Positions 45,122-54,431 of a stretch of DNA of 64,000 nt are shown here, one piece after another. The stretch comes from Candidatus Peregrinibacteria bacterium CG11_big_fil_rev_8_21_14_0_20_49_14 (GTDB lineage: Bacteria; Patescibacteriota; Gracilibacteria; Peribacterales; Peribacteraceae): NCBI GenBank assembly GCA_002787035.1, contig PCVP01000012.1, positions 1 to 64,000 on the forward strand, given 5' to 3'. A program made the position numbers and the translations under genes. The notes below the pieces were generated by a model. It saw nothing but the letters and a program-made list of their open reading frames with translations. It was not told where the DNA came from and searched no databases. How positions within the stretch are numbered: the stretch's first letter is position 1; each line of letters begins with the position of its first letter.

Positions 45122-46306
45122 ATGGATATCTCCGAACTTGCGTACTCGCTGGACACCGTGTGGGTTCTGCTGGCTGCGTTTCTTGTCTTCTTTATGCAAG
45201 CGGGATTCGCGTTGGTGGAAGCGGGTTTCACGCAGTCTAAAAATGCGGTGAATATCCTTATGAAGAACTTCGCGGACTTCACCATAGCCAGTCTGGTGTT
45301 CTTTTGCATGGGGTACGGCATTATGTTCGGTGCGGGCAACGGATTTATGGGCAAAGAATATTTCTTCCTGCATGGGCTTCAAAACGATGCCATTCCCGGT
45401 CTTGCATTCTTCTTGTTTCAAACGGTGTTTGCGGGAACCACTGCAACCATCGTTTCGGGTGCCATGGCGGAACGCACGAAGTTCGGCAGTTATCTTCTGG
45501 CATCTGCGATAATGACCGCGCTTATTTACCCCATCGTCGGGCACTGGACATGGGGCGGAGGATGGTTAAGTGACCTCGGGTTCATAGATTTCGCAGGCTC
45601 GGGAGTGGTGCATACCGTCGGAGGAGTAGCGGGATTGGCAGGTGCTATGTTGCTCGGGCCTCGTAAAGGTGCGTTTAACCCCGATTCCCACGTGCATAAA
45701 GGTCACAATGTCACCTTCGCGGGACTCGGTGTCTTTATTCTGTGGCTTGGCTGGTTCGGGTTTAACCCCGGCTCACAGGTGGCTGCCTCGGGTATGGAGA
45801 ACGCCAATGCCATAGCACTCATAGCTGTAAATACGAATCTCGCCGCAGCCGCCGGCTCGCTTTTGGGCATGCTGCTTTCGTGGATGAAACTCGGGAAACC
45901 AAACATAGGTATGACCCTAAACGGAGCACTGGCTGGCTTGGTTGCCATTACGGCGGGCTGTGCGTCTGTAACTCCTTTGGCTGCCATAGCTATAGGGGCA
46001 ATAGGCTCGGTGGCTATGTACGCAGGGGTTACGCTTCTGTGGAAACTGCGCATAGATGATCCCGTCGGTGCGGTCTCCGTACACGGCGTTGCGGGAATAT
46101 GGGGAGTGCTTGCGGTGGGACTCTTTGACCCTTCCGCAGATTTTGTGGTCCAGGCCACGGGAATCGTTTCCATTGTGGTATGGACAGCTCTTACATCCGT
46201 TGTGCTCTTCGGAGTCCTGAAAGCAACGGTCGGTTTGCGTGTTTCGGGCAGTGTGGAAGATGAAGGACTCGATACCCACGAGCATGGTGTGGTGGCGTAT
46301 GCGTGA
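45122..46306 (+). CDS. amt: Ammonium transporter
   Basis: 394 residues, eleven helices. The first helices hold WVLLAAFLVFFMQAGFALVE and QSKNAVNILMKNFADF; MYAGVTLLWKLRIDDPVG and SVHGVAGIWGVLAVGLFD carry the conserved pore histidine region of Amt/MEP. No long signal peptide precedes helix one. The protein brings ammonium in for the glutamine synthetase encoded just upstream. No GlnK gene follows, although glnK-amt is the usual pairing. A terminator follows at 46352. Confidence 0.95.
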   Translation: MDISELAYSLDTVWVLLAAFLVFFMQAGFALVEAGFTQSKNAVNILMKNFADFTIASLVFFCMGYGIMFGAGNGFMGKEYFFLHGLQNDAIPGLAFFLFQTVFAGTTATIVSGAMAERTKFGSYLLASAIMTALIYPIVGHWTWGGGWLSDLGFIDFAGSGVVHTVGGVAGLAGAMLLGPRKGAFNPDSHVHKGHNVTFAGLGVFILWLGWFGFNPGSQVAASGMENANAIALIAVNTNLAAAAGSLLGMLLSWMKLGKPNIGMTLNGALAGLVAITAGCASVTPLAAIAIGAIGSVAMYAGVTLLWKLRIDDPVGAVSVHGVAGIWGVLAVGLFDPSADFVVQATGIVSIVVWTALTSVVLFGVLKATVGLRVSGSVEDEGLDTHEHGVVAYA

Positions 46307-46351
46307 GAAAGAAAAGAGTGGAGTGGTGGACATACCGAAAATTGAACCACT

Positions 46352-46382
46352 AAAAACCCCCAACTTTCGTCAGGGGTTTTTT
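46352..46382. terminator. Bidirectional terminator between amt and groEL
   Basis: A-rich/GGGG-CCCC hairpin: AAAAACCCC pairs with GGGGTTTTTT across a 12-nt loop. The symmetric A and T runs let it serve both amt (plus) and groEL (minus). Confidence 0.85.
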
Positions 46383-46401
46383 AATGCCGTACAAGAGGGG
46401 A

Positions 46402-48042
<1,641 letters not shown>

Positions 48043-48077
48043 AGTGGAAAATGGGAAAAGTAGGTATCGAAATAAAA

Positions 48078-48404
48078 CTAGGCGACTTTGCCCAGTACGG
48101 AATCTAAGCGAAGAATCTTCACTTCGACGTCTTTGCCATTTTTGGCTTTCAGTTTTACGTCGTCACCGGCGTATTTGCCAAACAGCACTTTGTCGCCGAT
48201 TTTCAAGAATTCCTGAGGGTTCGGAACATCGCCGATTCCACCGGAACCGAGTGCGATGACTATTCCTTCGGAAGGCTTTTCTCCGTTGGCGGTATCCGGA
48301 ATGACAATACCGGAGGCGGTCACTTGCTCTTTCTCCATGGGGACAACAACGACGCGGTCTCCAAGGGGATCTATGCTCACTGCGAGTTTTGGAATGTCTG
48401 CCAT
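48078..48404 (-). CDS. groES: Co-chaperonin GroES
   Basis: 108 residues from the ATG at 48404. [40 protein letters not shown] (mobile loop and its flanks) and [16 protein letters not shown] match the heptameric lid of GroEL. About ten extra residues ([10 protein letters not shown]) precede the usual start. First gene of the groES-groEL operon. Confidence 0.96.
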   Translation of the reverse strand: MADIPKLAVSIDPLGDRVVVVPMEKEQVTASGIVIPDTANGEKPSEGIVIALGSGGIGDVPNPQEFLKIGDKVLFGKYAGDDVKLKAKNGKDVEVKILRLDSVLGKVA

Positions 48405-48447
48405 AACGTAGAGAGAAGAAAAGGTATAAAACTGCACCGTAGTGCTG

Positions 48448-48498
48448 TTAGCAGTCTCAATAATAGAGTGCTAAGCACTCGGAAGTATAGAGTGCCAA
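48448..48498. promoter_or_regulatory. Two overlapping CIRCE operators upstream of groES
   Basis: The first is TTAGCAGTC-N9-GAGTGCTAA (48448-48474), one base from the CIRCE consensus TTAGCACTC-N9-GAGTGCTAA. The second, TAAGCACTC-N9-GAGTGCCAA (48472-48498), overlaps it by three bases and has two mismatches. They lie 44 bp before the groES ATG, the place where the HrcA repressor acts in other bacteria. No hrcA gene is in the window. Confidence 0.9.
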
Positions 48499-48607
48499 TG
48501 TTGCACGTCAAGAAATTTGTGGGTCAGTATTTTTCTGTTCGGTATCCTCGCTTGATACATTCATATGTTCCTTCGTATACTACTGCATGATCTTCCCCTC
48601 TAGTTTT

Positions 48608-50068
48608 ATGAAAAAAGGTACCTTGCGTTCTTTTTCCCTCGGATCTTTTGTGTGCGGACTTACCATAGGAGTAGTTGGTACGGCAGTCGGAGCAACGAGA
48701 ATGGGTTCTTCGGTATTCCCGGATGTTCCCGCAGGCTCGTACTACGACGAGGCGATAGGGGAGATGTACGGACTCGGAGTCATCACGGGATTTCAAGACG
48801 GAAAATTCAAACCGGATGACAATCTTTCGCGCGGGCAAGCGGCAGTGATGATGAAAAGGCTTCGTGATGAAATTATGGGTATAGAACCCACGACGTCGGA
48901 ATCCGATCGTTCCGGTTCCAGCAGTAGCAGAAGTTCACGATCTTCTTCTTCGCAGGCGGCGAGCAGTTCCAGTAGCAACAGTCCTCCTCCGGTGACGGTG
49001 AATGAATTCGGAAAACTGCGTTTTATAACCAACGCATACAAGCAAGAAGAAGATGACGGTTCTACCAACGTGACAGTTATTCGTACGGGAGGGGACAAGG
49101 GTATGATAACCGTTGATTATAAAATTATTGCCGGCACGGCGAAGCCGGACGAAGATTACGAGGCACAGGAAGGAACATTGATATTTCAGGACGGAGAGAC
49201 CAGTAAGTCATTCGATGTAAAAATACTCAATGACACCGATAACGAAGGTGATGAAGAGTTCACCATGGAAATAGATACTCCGACTGGTGGTGCGGAAATA
49301 ATCGATCCGAAAGTTGCCACATTTACCATCGAAGATGACGAGGGAGCGGGATCTTCCGATGCCACAAGTTCAACCAACAGTCCGGAAGAAGGTACGTTCC
49401 GCTACAGTGCGACGGAATACGCAGTCAGTGAGGTCGCGGGCAGCATCACTATTCGTGTGGAACGCATAGGAGGTGCGAAAGGTGCGGTAACTGTGGACTA
49501 TTCCATGACAGACGGTACGGCTAAGAGTGGTTCTGACTACACAAAAACAAGCGGCACTCTTAGCTTTGGTGACAGTGAGACGGTGAAGTCATTTTCCGTA
49601 GCGGTTTCAGACAACGCACAAATAGGAGGTGCGAAGACCGTGAACCTTGCCCTTGGCAACCCTACGGGAGGTTCTGTGTTAGATACCGAACGAAAAGTGT
49701 CGCTTCTTCGCATCGCAGATGACGAGGTTGCGACATTCGGTTCGGGAAGCATTCGCTTTACCGACAACGAATACGAAGTAGTGGAATCCGAAGGTTCAGT
49801 TGTAATTCTTGTAACCAGACAGGGTGGCTCCAAGGGTGTTGCTACGGTGCAATATAAAACATCCAATGGTACCGCTCATGAATCCACCGATTACAAGGAG
49901 GCCGAAGGCGTCCTTCGATTCGAAGATGGAGAAACAACAAAATCCTTTACTGTGGAGATTATAAAAGACGCCGCTTCGGATGTGGGTGAAACTGTGAATT
50001 TGAACTTAAGCAACGTTACAGGTGCGGGGATATCGTCTCCGTCATTCGCCACTCTTTGGATTTACTAG
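48608..50068 (+). CDS. Secreted SLH protein with three Calx-beta domains
   Basis: 486 residues from the ATG at 48608. A signal peptide (to about residue 30) is followed by a single SLH domain (VFPDVPAGSYYDEAIGEM, FQDGKFKPDDNLSRGQAAV) and a serine-rich linker. Then come three Calx-beta repeats of about 105 residues: NEFGKLRFITNAYKQEEDDG..., EEGTFRYSATEYAVSEVAGS... and GSGSIRFTDNEYEVVESEGS.... Each carries a G(T/V)A(K/T)..DY..(A/T).G.L.F.DGET(S/T)KSF core. Calx-beta domains bind calcium and occur in adhesion proteins, so this is probably a wall-anchored calcium-dependent surface protein. A strong terminator follows. Confidence 0.85.
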   Translation: MKKGTLRSFSLGSFVCGLTIGVVGTAVGATRMGSSVFPDVPAGSYYDEAIGEMYGLGVITGFQDGKFKPDDNLSRGQAAVMMKRLRDEIMGIEPTTSESDRSGSSSSRSSRSSSSQAASSSSSNSPPPVTVNEFGKLRFITNAYKQEEDDGSTNVTVIRTGGDKGMITVDYKIIAGTAKPDEDYEAQEGTLIFQDGETSKSFDVKILNDTDNEGDEEFTMEIDTPTGGAEIIDPKVATFTIEDDEGAGSSDATSSTNSPEEGTFRYSATEYAVSEVAGSITIRVERIGGAKGAVTVDYSMTDGTAKSGSDYTKTSGTLSFGDSETVKSFSVAVSDNAQIGGAKTVNLALGNPTGGSVLDTERKVSLLRIADDEVATFGSGSIRFTDNEYEVVESEGSVVILVTRQGGSKGVATVQYKTSNGTAHESTDYKEAEGVLRFEDGETTKSFTVEIIKDAASDVGETVNLNLSNVTGAGISSPSFATLWIY

Positions 50069-50080
50069 CACTGTGTACCT

Positions 50081-50119
50081 CAGCGGTTGGCAGGCAGTGT
50101 CTGCCAACCGCTGTTTGTT
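50081..50119 (+). terminator. Strong intrinsic terminator
   Basis: Thirteen perfect base pairs (50081-50093 with 50101-50113) around a 7-nt loop, followed by TTTGTT. It ends the SLH/Calx-beta transcript. Confidence 0.9.
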
Positions 50120-50153
50120 ACGACTCTTTGTCGTATTGCTCTAGACTGTGTTT

Positions 50154-51809
50154 GTGACTTCTGCGTATCTTCCGACACGGAAACAGGCACTTACTTGCGT
50201 TGCGCTGCTCGGAGCGTTGCTACTCCTTGTGTATGGCAGTGCACTGTCGTACCCGTTCGTTGCGTGGGATGACGGACTCCTCATCACCGAGAACGCCACC
50301 GCACACGGACTGTCATTTACGAATATCCGTAATGCGTTTACCACGTACGATCCTGAACTGTACATTCCGCTCACGCTGCTGACGTATCAGGTCGATTACG
50401 CAATTGCCGGTTTACATCCTTTTACTTACCACCTCGGGAATCTGGTACTGCACCTGCTCAATGTATCGCTGGTGTGCTGGTTCGTGTTTCTCCTCACTGG
50501 CCGCAGGTGGATAGCAGGTGTAACGGCGCTATTGTTTGCTGTTCACCCTCTCCATACGGAAGCTGTGGTGTGGGCGAGCGCCCGCAAAGACGTGTTAAGC
50601 ACTTTCTTCTTTCTCGCAACGCTCGTTACGTATCTTCTCTTCAGAAGATCCGATGTGCGCACGTGGTACAGGCGCAGCATTGTCCTGTTTCTTTTGGCAC
50701 TTCTTTCCAAAGTCATTGCCATTACCGCTCCCGTGGTCTTGCTGCTGCTCGACTGGCGAGAAGGCAGAAAAATAGATGCTGCAAACATACGAGAGAAGGC
50801 GCCGTACTTTCTGCTCTCCTTTGTATTCGGGCTCATTGCCATCGGCGGTAAGACGGGAAGCGACTCGTTGTTCCTGGAAAAAATTCTCATCGGCTCCAAG
50901 GCCGTTACGTTGTACCTTTCCAAGTTACTACTGCCCGTGCATCTTTCCGTTCTGTATCCGTACACGGCGCCCGTGTCGTTTGCGAATCCGGATTTGCTCT
51001 CGGCCTTCGCGTTGGTGCTTGTGCTTACGGCACTGGCATGGTGGAGCAAATGTAAGACAAGAGAAATTCTGTTCGGGTGGTTCTTTTTTCTGTTCACAGT
51101 ACTTCCGACATTCAGTAACTTCGCAAAAGGTGAAGACGTACTCAAAGATATTTACATCGGATCAGACCGGTATGCGTACATTCCGAGTATCGGAATTCTT
51201 TTCTTGTTTGCGTTGCTTTTTTCACGCTTGATAGACAAGAAGTCGCAGCTTTTTCAGGGAGCGTTGGCACTGCTGTTTGTCTTCTTTGCGTTTCTTGCGC
51301 AGAAGCAGGCGCAAACATGGAGCAGTACCGAAGCACTGTTTTCCAACGTGCTCACGCACTATCCGAATTCTCATCTCGCGCACAATAACTTGGGCACGTT
51401 ACTCTTTAGAAACGGTGAGTACGATGGGGCTTTTGCTCAGTATGAGCAATCGTTGGCAATTCGCCCAAACGGAGAAGCATACTACAATCTCGCTCAGTAT
51501 TACGATACCAAAGGTCAGACAATCAAAGCGATGGAAGCGTATCGCAGTGCTCTTGAGCATCGCCCCAAAGACACGAGTGCATTGGTGAATCTTGGCGTGT
51601 TGCAGATGCGATCGGGGCAATTGGAAGATGCGGTCTTAAACTTTTTAAAGGCTACGGAAACAGATCCGTTTTCATCCGTTGCATTTTACAACCTTGCTAC
51701 CGCATACGAACTGACAGATAACCCTGAAGAAGCACGAAAAGCGTACGAGAAAGTGTTGGAAATAGACCCGGAAGATACGGAGGTTTCAGAGAGGTTGCTC
51801 GCGTTGTAA
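50154..51809 (+). CDS. TMTC-like GT-C membrane protein with TPRs (copy 2)
   Basis: About 551 residues, clearly paralogous to the protein at 6041-7942: FVAWDDGLLITENATAH, HPLHTEAVVWASARKDVLS and SDRYAYIPSIGILF are shared, then four TPRs at about 410-545 (HLAHNNLGTLLFRNGEYDGA, GEAYYNLAQYYDTKGQTIKA and two more). The start is a GTG. I choose 50154 because TAGACT lies 6 nt before it; the GTG at 50148 is two codons earlier. Both copies probably have glycosyltransferase-like activity on the outer face of the membrane, by analogy only. Confidence 0.7.
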   Translation: MTSAYLPTRKQALTCVALLGALLLLVYGSALSYPFVAWDDGLLITENATAHGLSFTNIRNAFTTYDPELYIPLTLLTYQVDYAIAGLHPFTYHLGNLVLHLLNVSLVCWFVFLLTGRRWIAGVTALLFAVHPLHTEAVVWASARKDVLSTFFFLATLVTYLLFRRSDVRTWYRRSIVLFLLALLSKVIAITAPVVLLLLDWREGRKIDAANIREKAPYFLLSFVFGLIAIGGKTGSDSLFLEKILIGSKAVTLYLSKLLLPVHLSVLYPYTAPVSFANPDLLSAFALVLVLTALAWWSKCKTREILFGWFFFLFTVLPTFSNFAKGEDVLKDIYIGSDRYAYIPSIGILFLFALLFSRLIDKKSQLFQGALALLFVFFAFLAQKQAQTWSSTEALFSNVLTHYPNSHLAHNNLGTLLFRNGEYDGAFAQYEQSLAIRPNGEAYYNLAQYYDTKGQTIKAMEAYRSALEHRPKDTSALVNLGVLQMRSGQLEDAVLNFLKATETDPFSSVAFYNLATAYELTDNPEEARKAYEKVLEIDPEDTEVSERLLAL

Positions 51810-51848
51810 AAAATTTATAAAAGCTCTTGTAGAAGGCAAAAATATGAG

Positions 51849-51854
51849 TATATT
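51849..51854 (+). promoter_or_regulatory. -10 box TATATT, leaderless start
   Basis: TATATT ends 8 nt before the ATG at 51863, which supports that start. Confidence 0.5.
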
Positions 51855-51862
51855 TGGTCGCT

Positions 51863-52258
51863 ATGTCGACTCTTGAGAAGCGCGCATCGGACCTTGCAGA
51901 TGCAATAGAAACTTTGACAACCGGTCAGGAGGATCCTCGTGAGAATTTTGGATTATCTATGGATCTGGATGCTCTGCGACAGATAGCAGCAGGGAATGAT
52001 TCATTTGTAGATGCTTCGGGTTTTGTGCATGAAGCCGAGAAACGAGTCGGTCAGGTTCATGCAAGGCAGACACTGGAAGCAGCGGGTCTTTCGTATGCTG
52101 CAGAACTTCCCACTCGGTATGAAGTACGAAATATTCTGCGTACCAATGCGGGAATATCGGATGAAAGTCCCATAGAGGTGGCGGTACCGGGTGATCTGCA
52201 AGCTGCAAATGAGATGCGAGAATTACGGACTATGCTTCGTGAGATGCAGCAGGCTTAG
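51863..52258 (+). CDS. Helical hypothetical protein
   Basis: 131 residues, soluble, helical and acidic (EKRASDLADAIETLTTGQED). No family recognised. Its last 36 bases overlap the convergent racemase gene. Supported by the -10 box placed before the ATG. Confidence 0.55.
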   Translation: MSTLEKRASDLADAIETLTTGQEDPRENFGLSMDLDALRQIAAGNDSFVDASGFVHEAEKRVGQVHARQTLEAAGLSYAAELPTRYEVRNILRTNAGISDESPIEVAVPGDLQAANEMRELRTMLREMQQA

Positions 52259-52948
52259 GTGCGAAAATATTTCTTTGCAGGACGCATCTGCCAGTAGTTG
52301 TAAGCTGTCGAGAAGCGGTACGTTCGTCATGCTTTGCTTCAGCAGAATGGGCAGTTCGGTACAACCGAGTATCACGGCTTCCGCCCCCGCTTCTGCGAGA
52401 CTCTCCACTTCTTTTTGCAACGTAGTACGTTCTTGTTCTCCCGCTTTGCCCGCAATTACAGAGAGTATGCAGCGTACTACCTCTTCCTGCCCCGCGGTAT
52501 TCGGTATGCAAACCGAGATGCCATTTTGTTCCAACGGCTCTTTGTAGAGATTCGTATTCATCGTGGTTTTGGAACCAAGAAGTCCTATGCGAGAAATTCC
52601 ATTTGCCTTCCCCTCGGAAACCACGGCATCTACCATGGAAAGAAACGGAATGGAGACCGAAGATATACAGCACTCAGAGAGAATGTGCATGGTATTGCAC
52701 GTCATCACCAGAAAGTCAGCTCCCGCTTGTTCCAGCCTGCGTGATTCTTCTGCGAGCATTTGCCCCGCGCGCACTTCACTCTCTCTGTTTTCTATAAGAT
52801 CCGGAGCAGGGAGACTGCTGAGAACTATGCGTGGAAATTCATCATTCTTGCGAACGCCGTACGTTTCCGTGCAGTTGCGTACCACTAGGTCGAGGAATCG
52901 AACACTCGCCTGAGGGCCCATACCGCCGATGACACCGAGAGTTTTCAT
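52223..52948 (-). CDS. Aspartate/glutamate racemase-family amino-acid racemase
   Basis: About 241 residues from the ATG at 52948 (MKTLGVIGGMGPQAS). The two catalytic cysteines are present in FLVMTCNTMH and AVILGCTELP, about 112 residues apart, as in the Asp/Glu racemase superfamily, which includes broad-range enzymes such as YgeA and RacX. It could supply D-amino acids for the wall or for other uses. Upstream are a terminator and a leader peptide with Tyr-His-Tyr-Trp codons (53015-53074), so the gene looks attenuated. An ATG two codons earlier (52954) is an alternative. Confidence 0.8.
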   Translation of the reverse strand: MKTLGVIGGMGPQASVRFLDLVVRNCTETYGVRKNDEFPRIVLSSLPAPDLIENRESEVRAGQMLAEESRRLEQAGADFLVMTCNTMHILSECCISSVSIPFLSMVDAVVSEGKANGISRIGLLGSKTTMNTNLYKEPLEQNGISVCIPNTAGQEEVVRCILSVIAGKAGEQERTTLQKEVESLAEAGAEAVILGCTELPILLKQSMTNVPLLDSLQLLADASCKEIFSHLSLLHLTKHSP

Positions 52949-52962
52949 ATACATAGAAATAC

Positions 52963-52994
52963 AAAAAAAGAGGCTTCCCCCGGTCGGGGCAGCC
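52963..52994 (-). terminator. Leader terminator in front of the racemase gene
   Basis: On the minus strand GGCT-GCCCC...GGGGG-AAGCC forms a hairpin followed by TC and seven T. It ends 14 nt before the racemase ATG, so it acts in the leader of that gene. Confidence 0.8.
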
Positions 52995-53014
52995 GGCGTA
53001 TTACAGATATGCGC

Positions 53015-53074
53015 TTAGCTCCTCCTGTCGGGGGTTTGAGTTCTTACCCAGTAATGATACGCGCACAGATTCAT
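53015..53074 (-). CDS. Attenuator leader peptide of the racemase gene
   Basis: A 19-codon frame, MNLCAYHYWVRTQTPDRRS, starts 10 nt after a good -10 box. Codons 6-9 are Tyr-His-Tyr-Trp. Its CCCCCG (53029-53034) can pair with CGGGGG in the terminator 3' arm (52977-52982), which would stop the terminator forming. A ribosome held at codons 6-9 leaves CCCCCG free (read-through); one at the stop covers it (termination). This is the logic of classical amino-acid attenuation. Too short to prove by coding statistics; the case rests on the combined layout. Confidence 0.65.
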   Translation of the reverse strand: MNLCAYHYWVRTQTPDRRS

Positions 53075-53083
53075 TGCTTCCAC

Positions 53084-53111
53084 AGTGTACTTCATTGGTA
53101 GAAATTGTCAA
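53084..53111 (-). promoter_or_regulatory. Promoter TTGACA-16-TACACT of the racemase leader
   Basis: On the minus strand, consensus TTGACA (53106-53111) and TACACT (53084-53089) are 16 bp apart; the leader ATG follows 9 nt later. The rest of the gap to 53339 (about 230 bp) holds only the imperfect repeat at 53245 and a distant 7-bp inverted repeat. Confidence 0.75.
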
Positions 53112-53244
53112 TGTATGGCTTTGCAAAGCCAAGTAGTAATAGCTGCACAGAATGTACAAATCTCCCGCTGGACGTTTGTTGAATTCGTTACGCTCGGGTT
53201 CGTCTTACTGCGCTAAGATCCGTTCGCTTTAAGATAAACGTCTC

Positions 53245-53259
53245 GTCTTCTCCTTGGCA
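53245..53259 (+). repeat. Imperfect inverted copy of the tRNA-Leu 3' end
   Basis: GTCTTCTCCTTGGCA here matches 14 of 15 bases of the minus-strand sequence of the tRNA-Leu(CAG) 3' end, and is the inverted partner of the copy at 54138-54152. The two flank about 880 bp with two small genes. Confidence 0.5.
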
Positions 53260-53339
53260 GATATGGACATTCCGGATAGGTGTTTGTTGCTATTTATTCT
53301 GGAGCCGAGGGGTTTTCTGGTTATTACGGAATAATGTTT

Positions 53340-53594
53340 TTAATTAACTAAAACTTTTAAAAAGAATTCTCGGATTTCACTAGGAAAAATTTTTATTACG
53401 CTGGCAACAATTATTCCAGCTAAGGTTGCTATGATCCCAGCAACCTTCAACATAGTATTTCTCCTTTCGATTCGATCTTTTAAGACGTGTTCTCCATCTT
53501 TTCGTTCGGGTTGATTAGTTCCTTGTTCGGAAATGTACTCTCTAAGTTTTCTTATAGAGAGCCTTCGTATCCTTTGAGCTTCAGAATCAGTCAT
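53340..53594 (-). CDS. Small single-helix membrane protein
   Basis: 84 residues from the ATG at 53594. A basic helical N-terminal half (AQRIRRLSIRKLREYISEQG) is followed by one membrane helix (about 48-67, AGIIATLAGIIVASVIKIF). No family recognised. Base composition is more A/T-rich than the neighbours. It lies 40 bp downstream of the GIY-YIG gene on the same strand and inside the repeat-flanked segment. Confidence 0.5.
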   Translation of the reverse strand: MTDSEAQRIRRLSIRKLREYISEQGTNQPERKDGEHVLKDRIERRNTMLKVAGIIATLAGIIVASVIKIFPSEIREFFLKVLVN

Positions 53595-53635
53595 GTGTAA
53601 ATTAGAAACTTGTATGTGGTACATCTATTGTAAAC

Positions 53636-53887
53636 CTAACTCCACTCACCTTTAATCAGTTTCTCCTTCTTTTCTCGTGTCCAACCTTTGATCTGGATTT
53701 CGCGTTTGCGGGCAGCTGATTTTGTTTCAAGCGGATCGGAAATATACACAAAATGTGACAAACCTTGATCAAGCCCAAATTTTGCACCTTTGCCTCGCCT
53801 GTGATCAAGCAGCCGTTGCTCAGGATTTTGAGTAATTCCAGTATAGTACCTGCCAGTGCGAGCCAGTGCAATGTAGACATACCACAT
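53636..53887 (-). CDS. GIY-YIG domain nuclease, small YhbQ-like type
   Basis: 83 residues. WYVYIALARTGRYYTGITQN is the GIY-YIG motif and PEQRLLDHRRGKGAKF supplies the catalytic arginine region; the family length is about 80-100. Such proteins cut DNA, some in repair, some as homing endonucleases. It sits between two inverted copies of a tRNA-Leu 3' end, which would suit a role in mobility, but stand-alone copies are also common. Confidence 0.85.
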   Translation of the reverse strand: MWYVYIALARTGRYYTGITQNPEQRLLDHRRGKGAKFGLDQGLSHFVYISDPLETKSAARKREIQIKGWTREKKEKLIKGEWS

Positions 53888-54015
53888 AGCCTTAGGCTAA
53901 CTAGCTCCATCTCAAAAAGATTAGCTACAAAAGGGAATTATAAATTGCCACTTGAGGTTATGGTCTTCTGTTTGAGTTTTTCCAAGTTCTTCTCTTATAG
54001 AGAACGTCTTCTGGG

Positions 54016-54126
54016 CTCTTCGACTGCGCTGCTTCTCAGCTCCGCTCAGAGTCATTCGCCACGTCGAAGAGGTGGCCCGAGTCCGCCGAGGCGGACGAGG
54101 ACCATGAGCGAGGCGCCGAAGGCGCC
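54016..54126. repeat. Cluster of palindromes
   Basis: Three inverted repeats follow one another: CTCTTCGAC (54016-54024) with GTCGAAGAG (54063-54071), GTCCGCC/GGCGGAC (54081-54096), and GGCGCC/GGCGCC (54112-54126). The stretch is GC-rich with no gene, and resembles extragenic palindromic elements. The rest of the 53888-54254 gap holds the tRNA copy at 54135 and nothing else I can name. Confidence 0.6.
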
Positions 54127-54134
54127 GAGTCGAA

Positions 54135-54153
54135 TGGTGCCCAGGAGAAGACT
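54135..54153 (-). repeat. Direct copy of the last 19 bases of tRNA-Leu(CAG)
   Basis: TGGTGCCCAGGAGAAGACT is identical to 54255-54273, the CCA end, acceptor and T-stem side of the tRNA gene 120 bp away. The match ends abruptly, so this is a fragment and not a second tRNA. Such fragments are left by elements that integrate into tRNA 3' ends. Confidence 0.75.
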
Positions 54154-54254
54154 TGGATTCGTCTCGTCGCTTCGCTCCTCGCTCACCACAGGCTTCTCGT
54201 CTTCTCCATTCGCAGACAAAAAATTCTGGAATCTTGTTTGATGCTATTAGATTC

Positions 54255-54341
54255 TGGTGCCCAGGAGAAGACTCGAACTTCCACAGGATTACTCCTACAC
54301 GCACCTGAAGCGTGCGCGTCTACCAATTCCGCCACCTGGGC
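54255..54341 (-). tRNA. tRNA-Leu(CAG)
   Basis: On the minus strand the acceptor stem is GCCCAGG/CCTGGGC with discriminator A and encoded CCA. The anticodon stem CACGC/GCGTG holds loop TTCAGGT with anticodon CAG. A long variable arm and GTTCGAGTC T arm fit class II leucine tRNA. Confidence 0.97.
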
Positions 54342-54431
54342 ACATCGCATATTGACAACAAGGACCAAACACCTCCGTGGAGTGTGCCCGAAGAGTATAC
54401 GCACACCGCTATTCTGTGCAATCATAGAGTC

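Noticed and set aside
54135-54153. A second functional tRNA-Leu
   Set aside because: Only the last 19 bases match; anticodon arm and 5' acceptor strand are missing.
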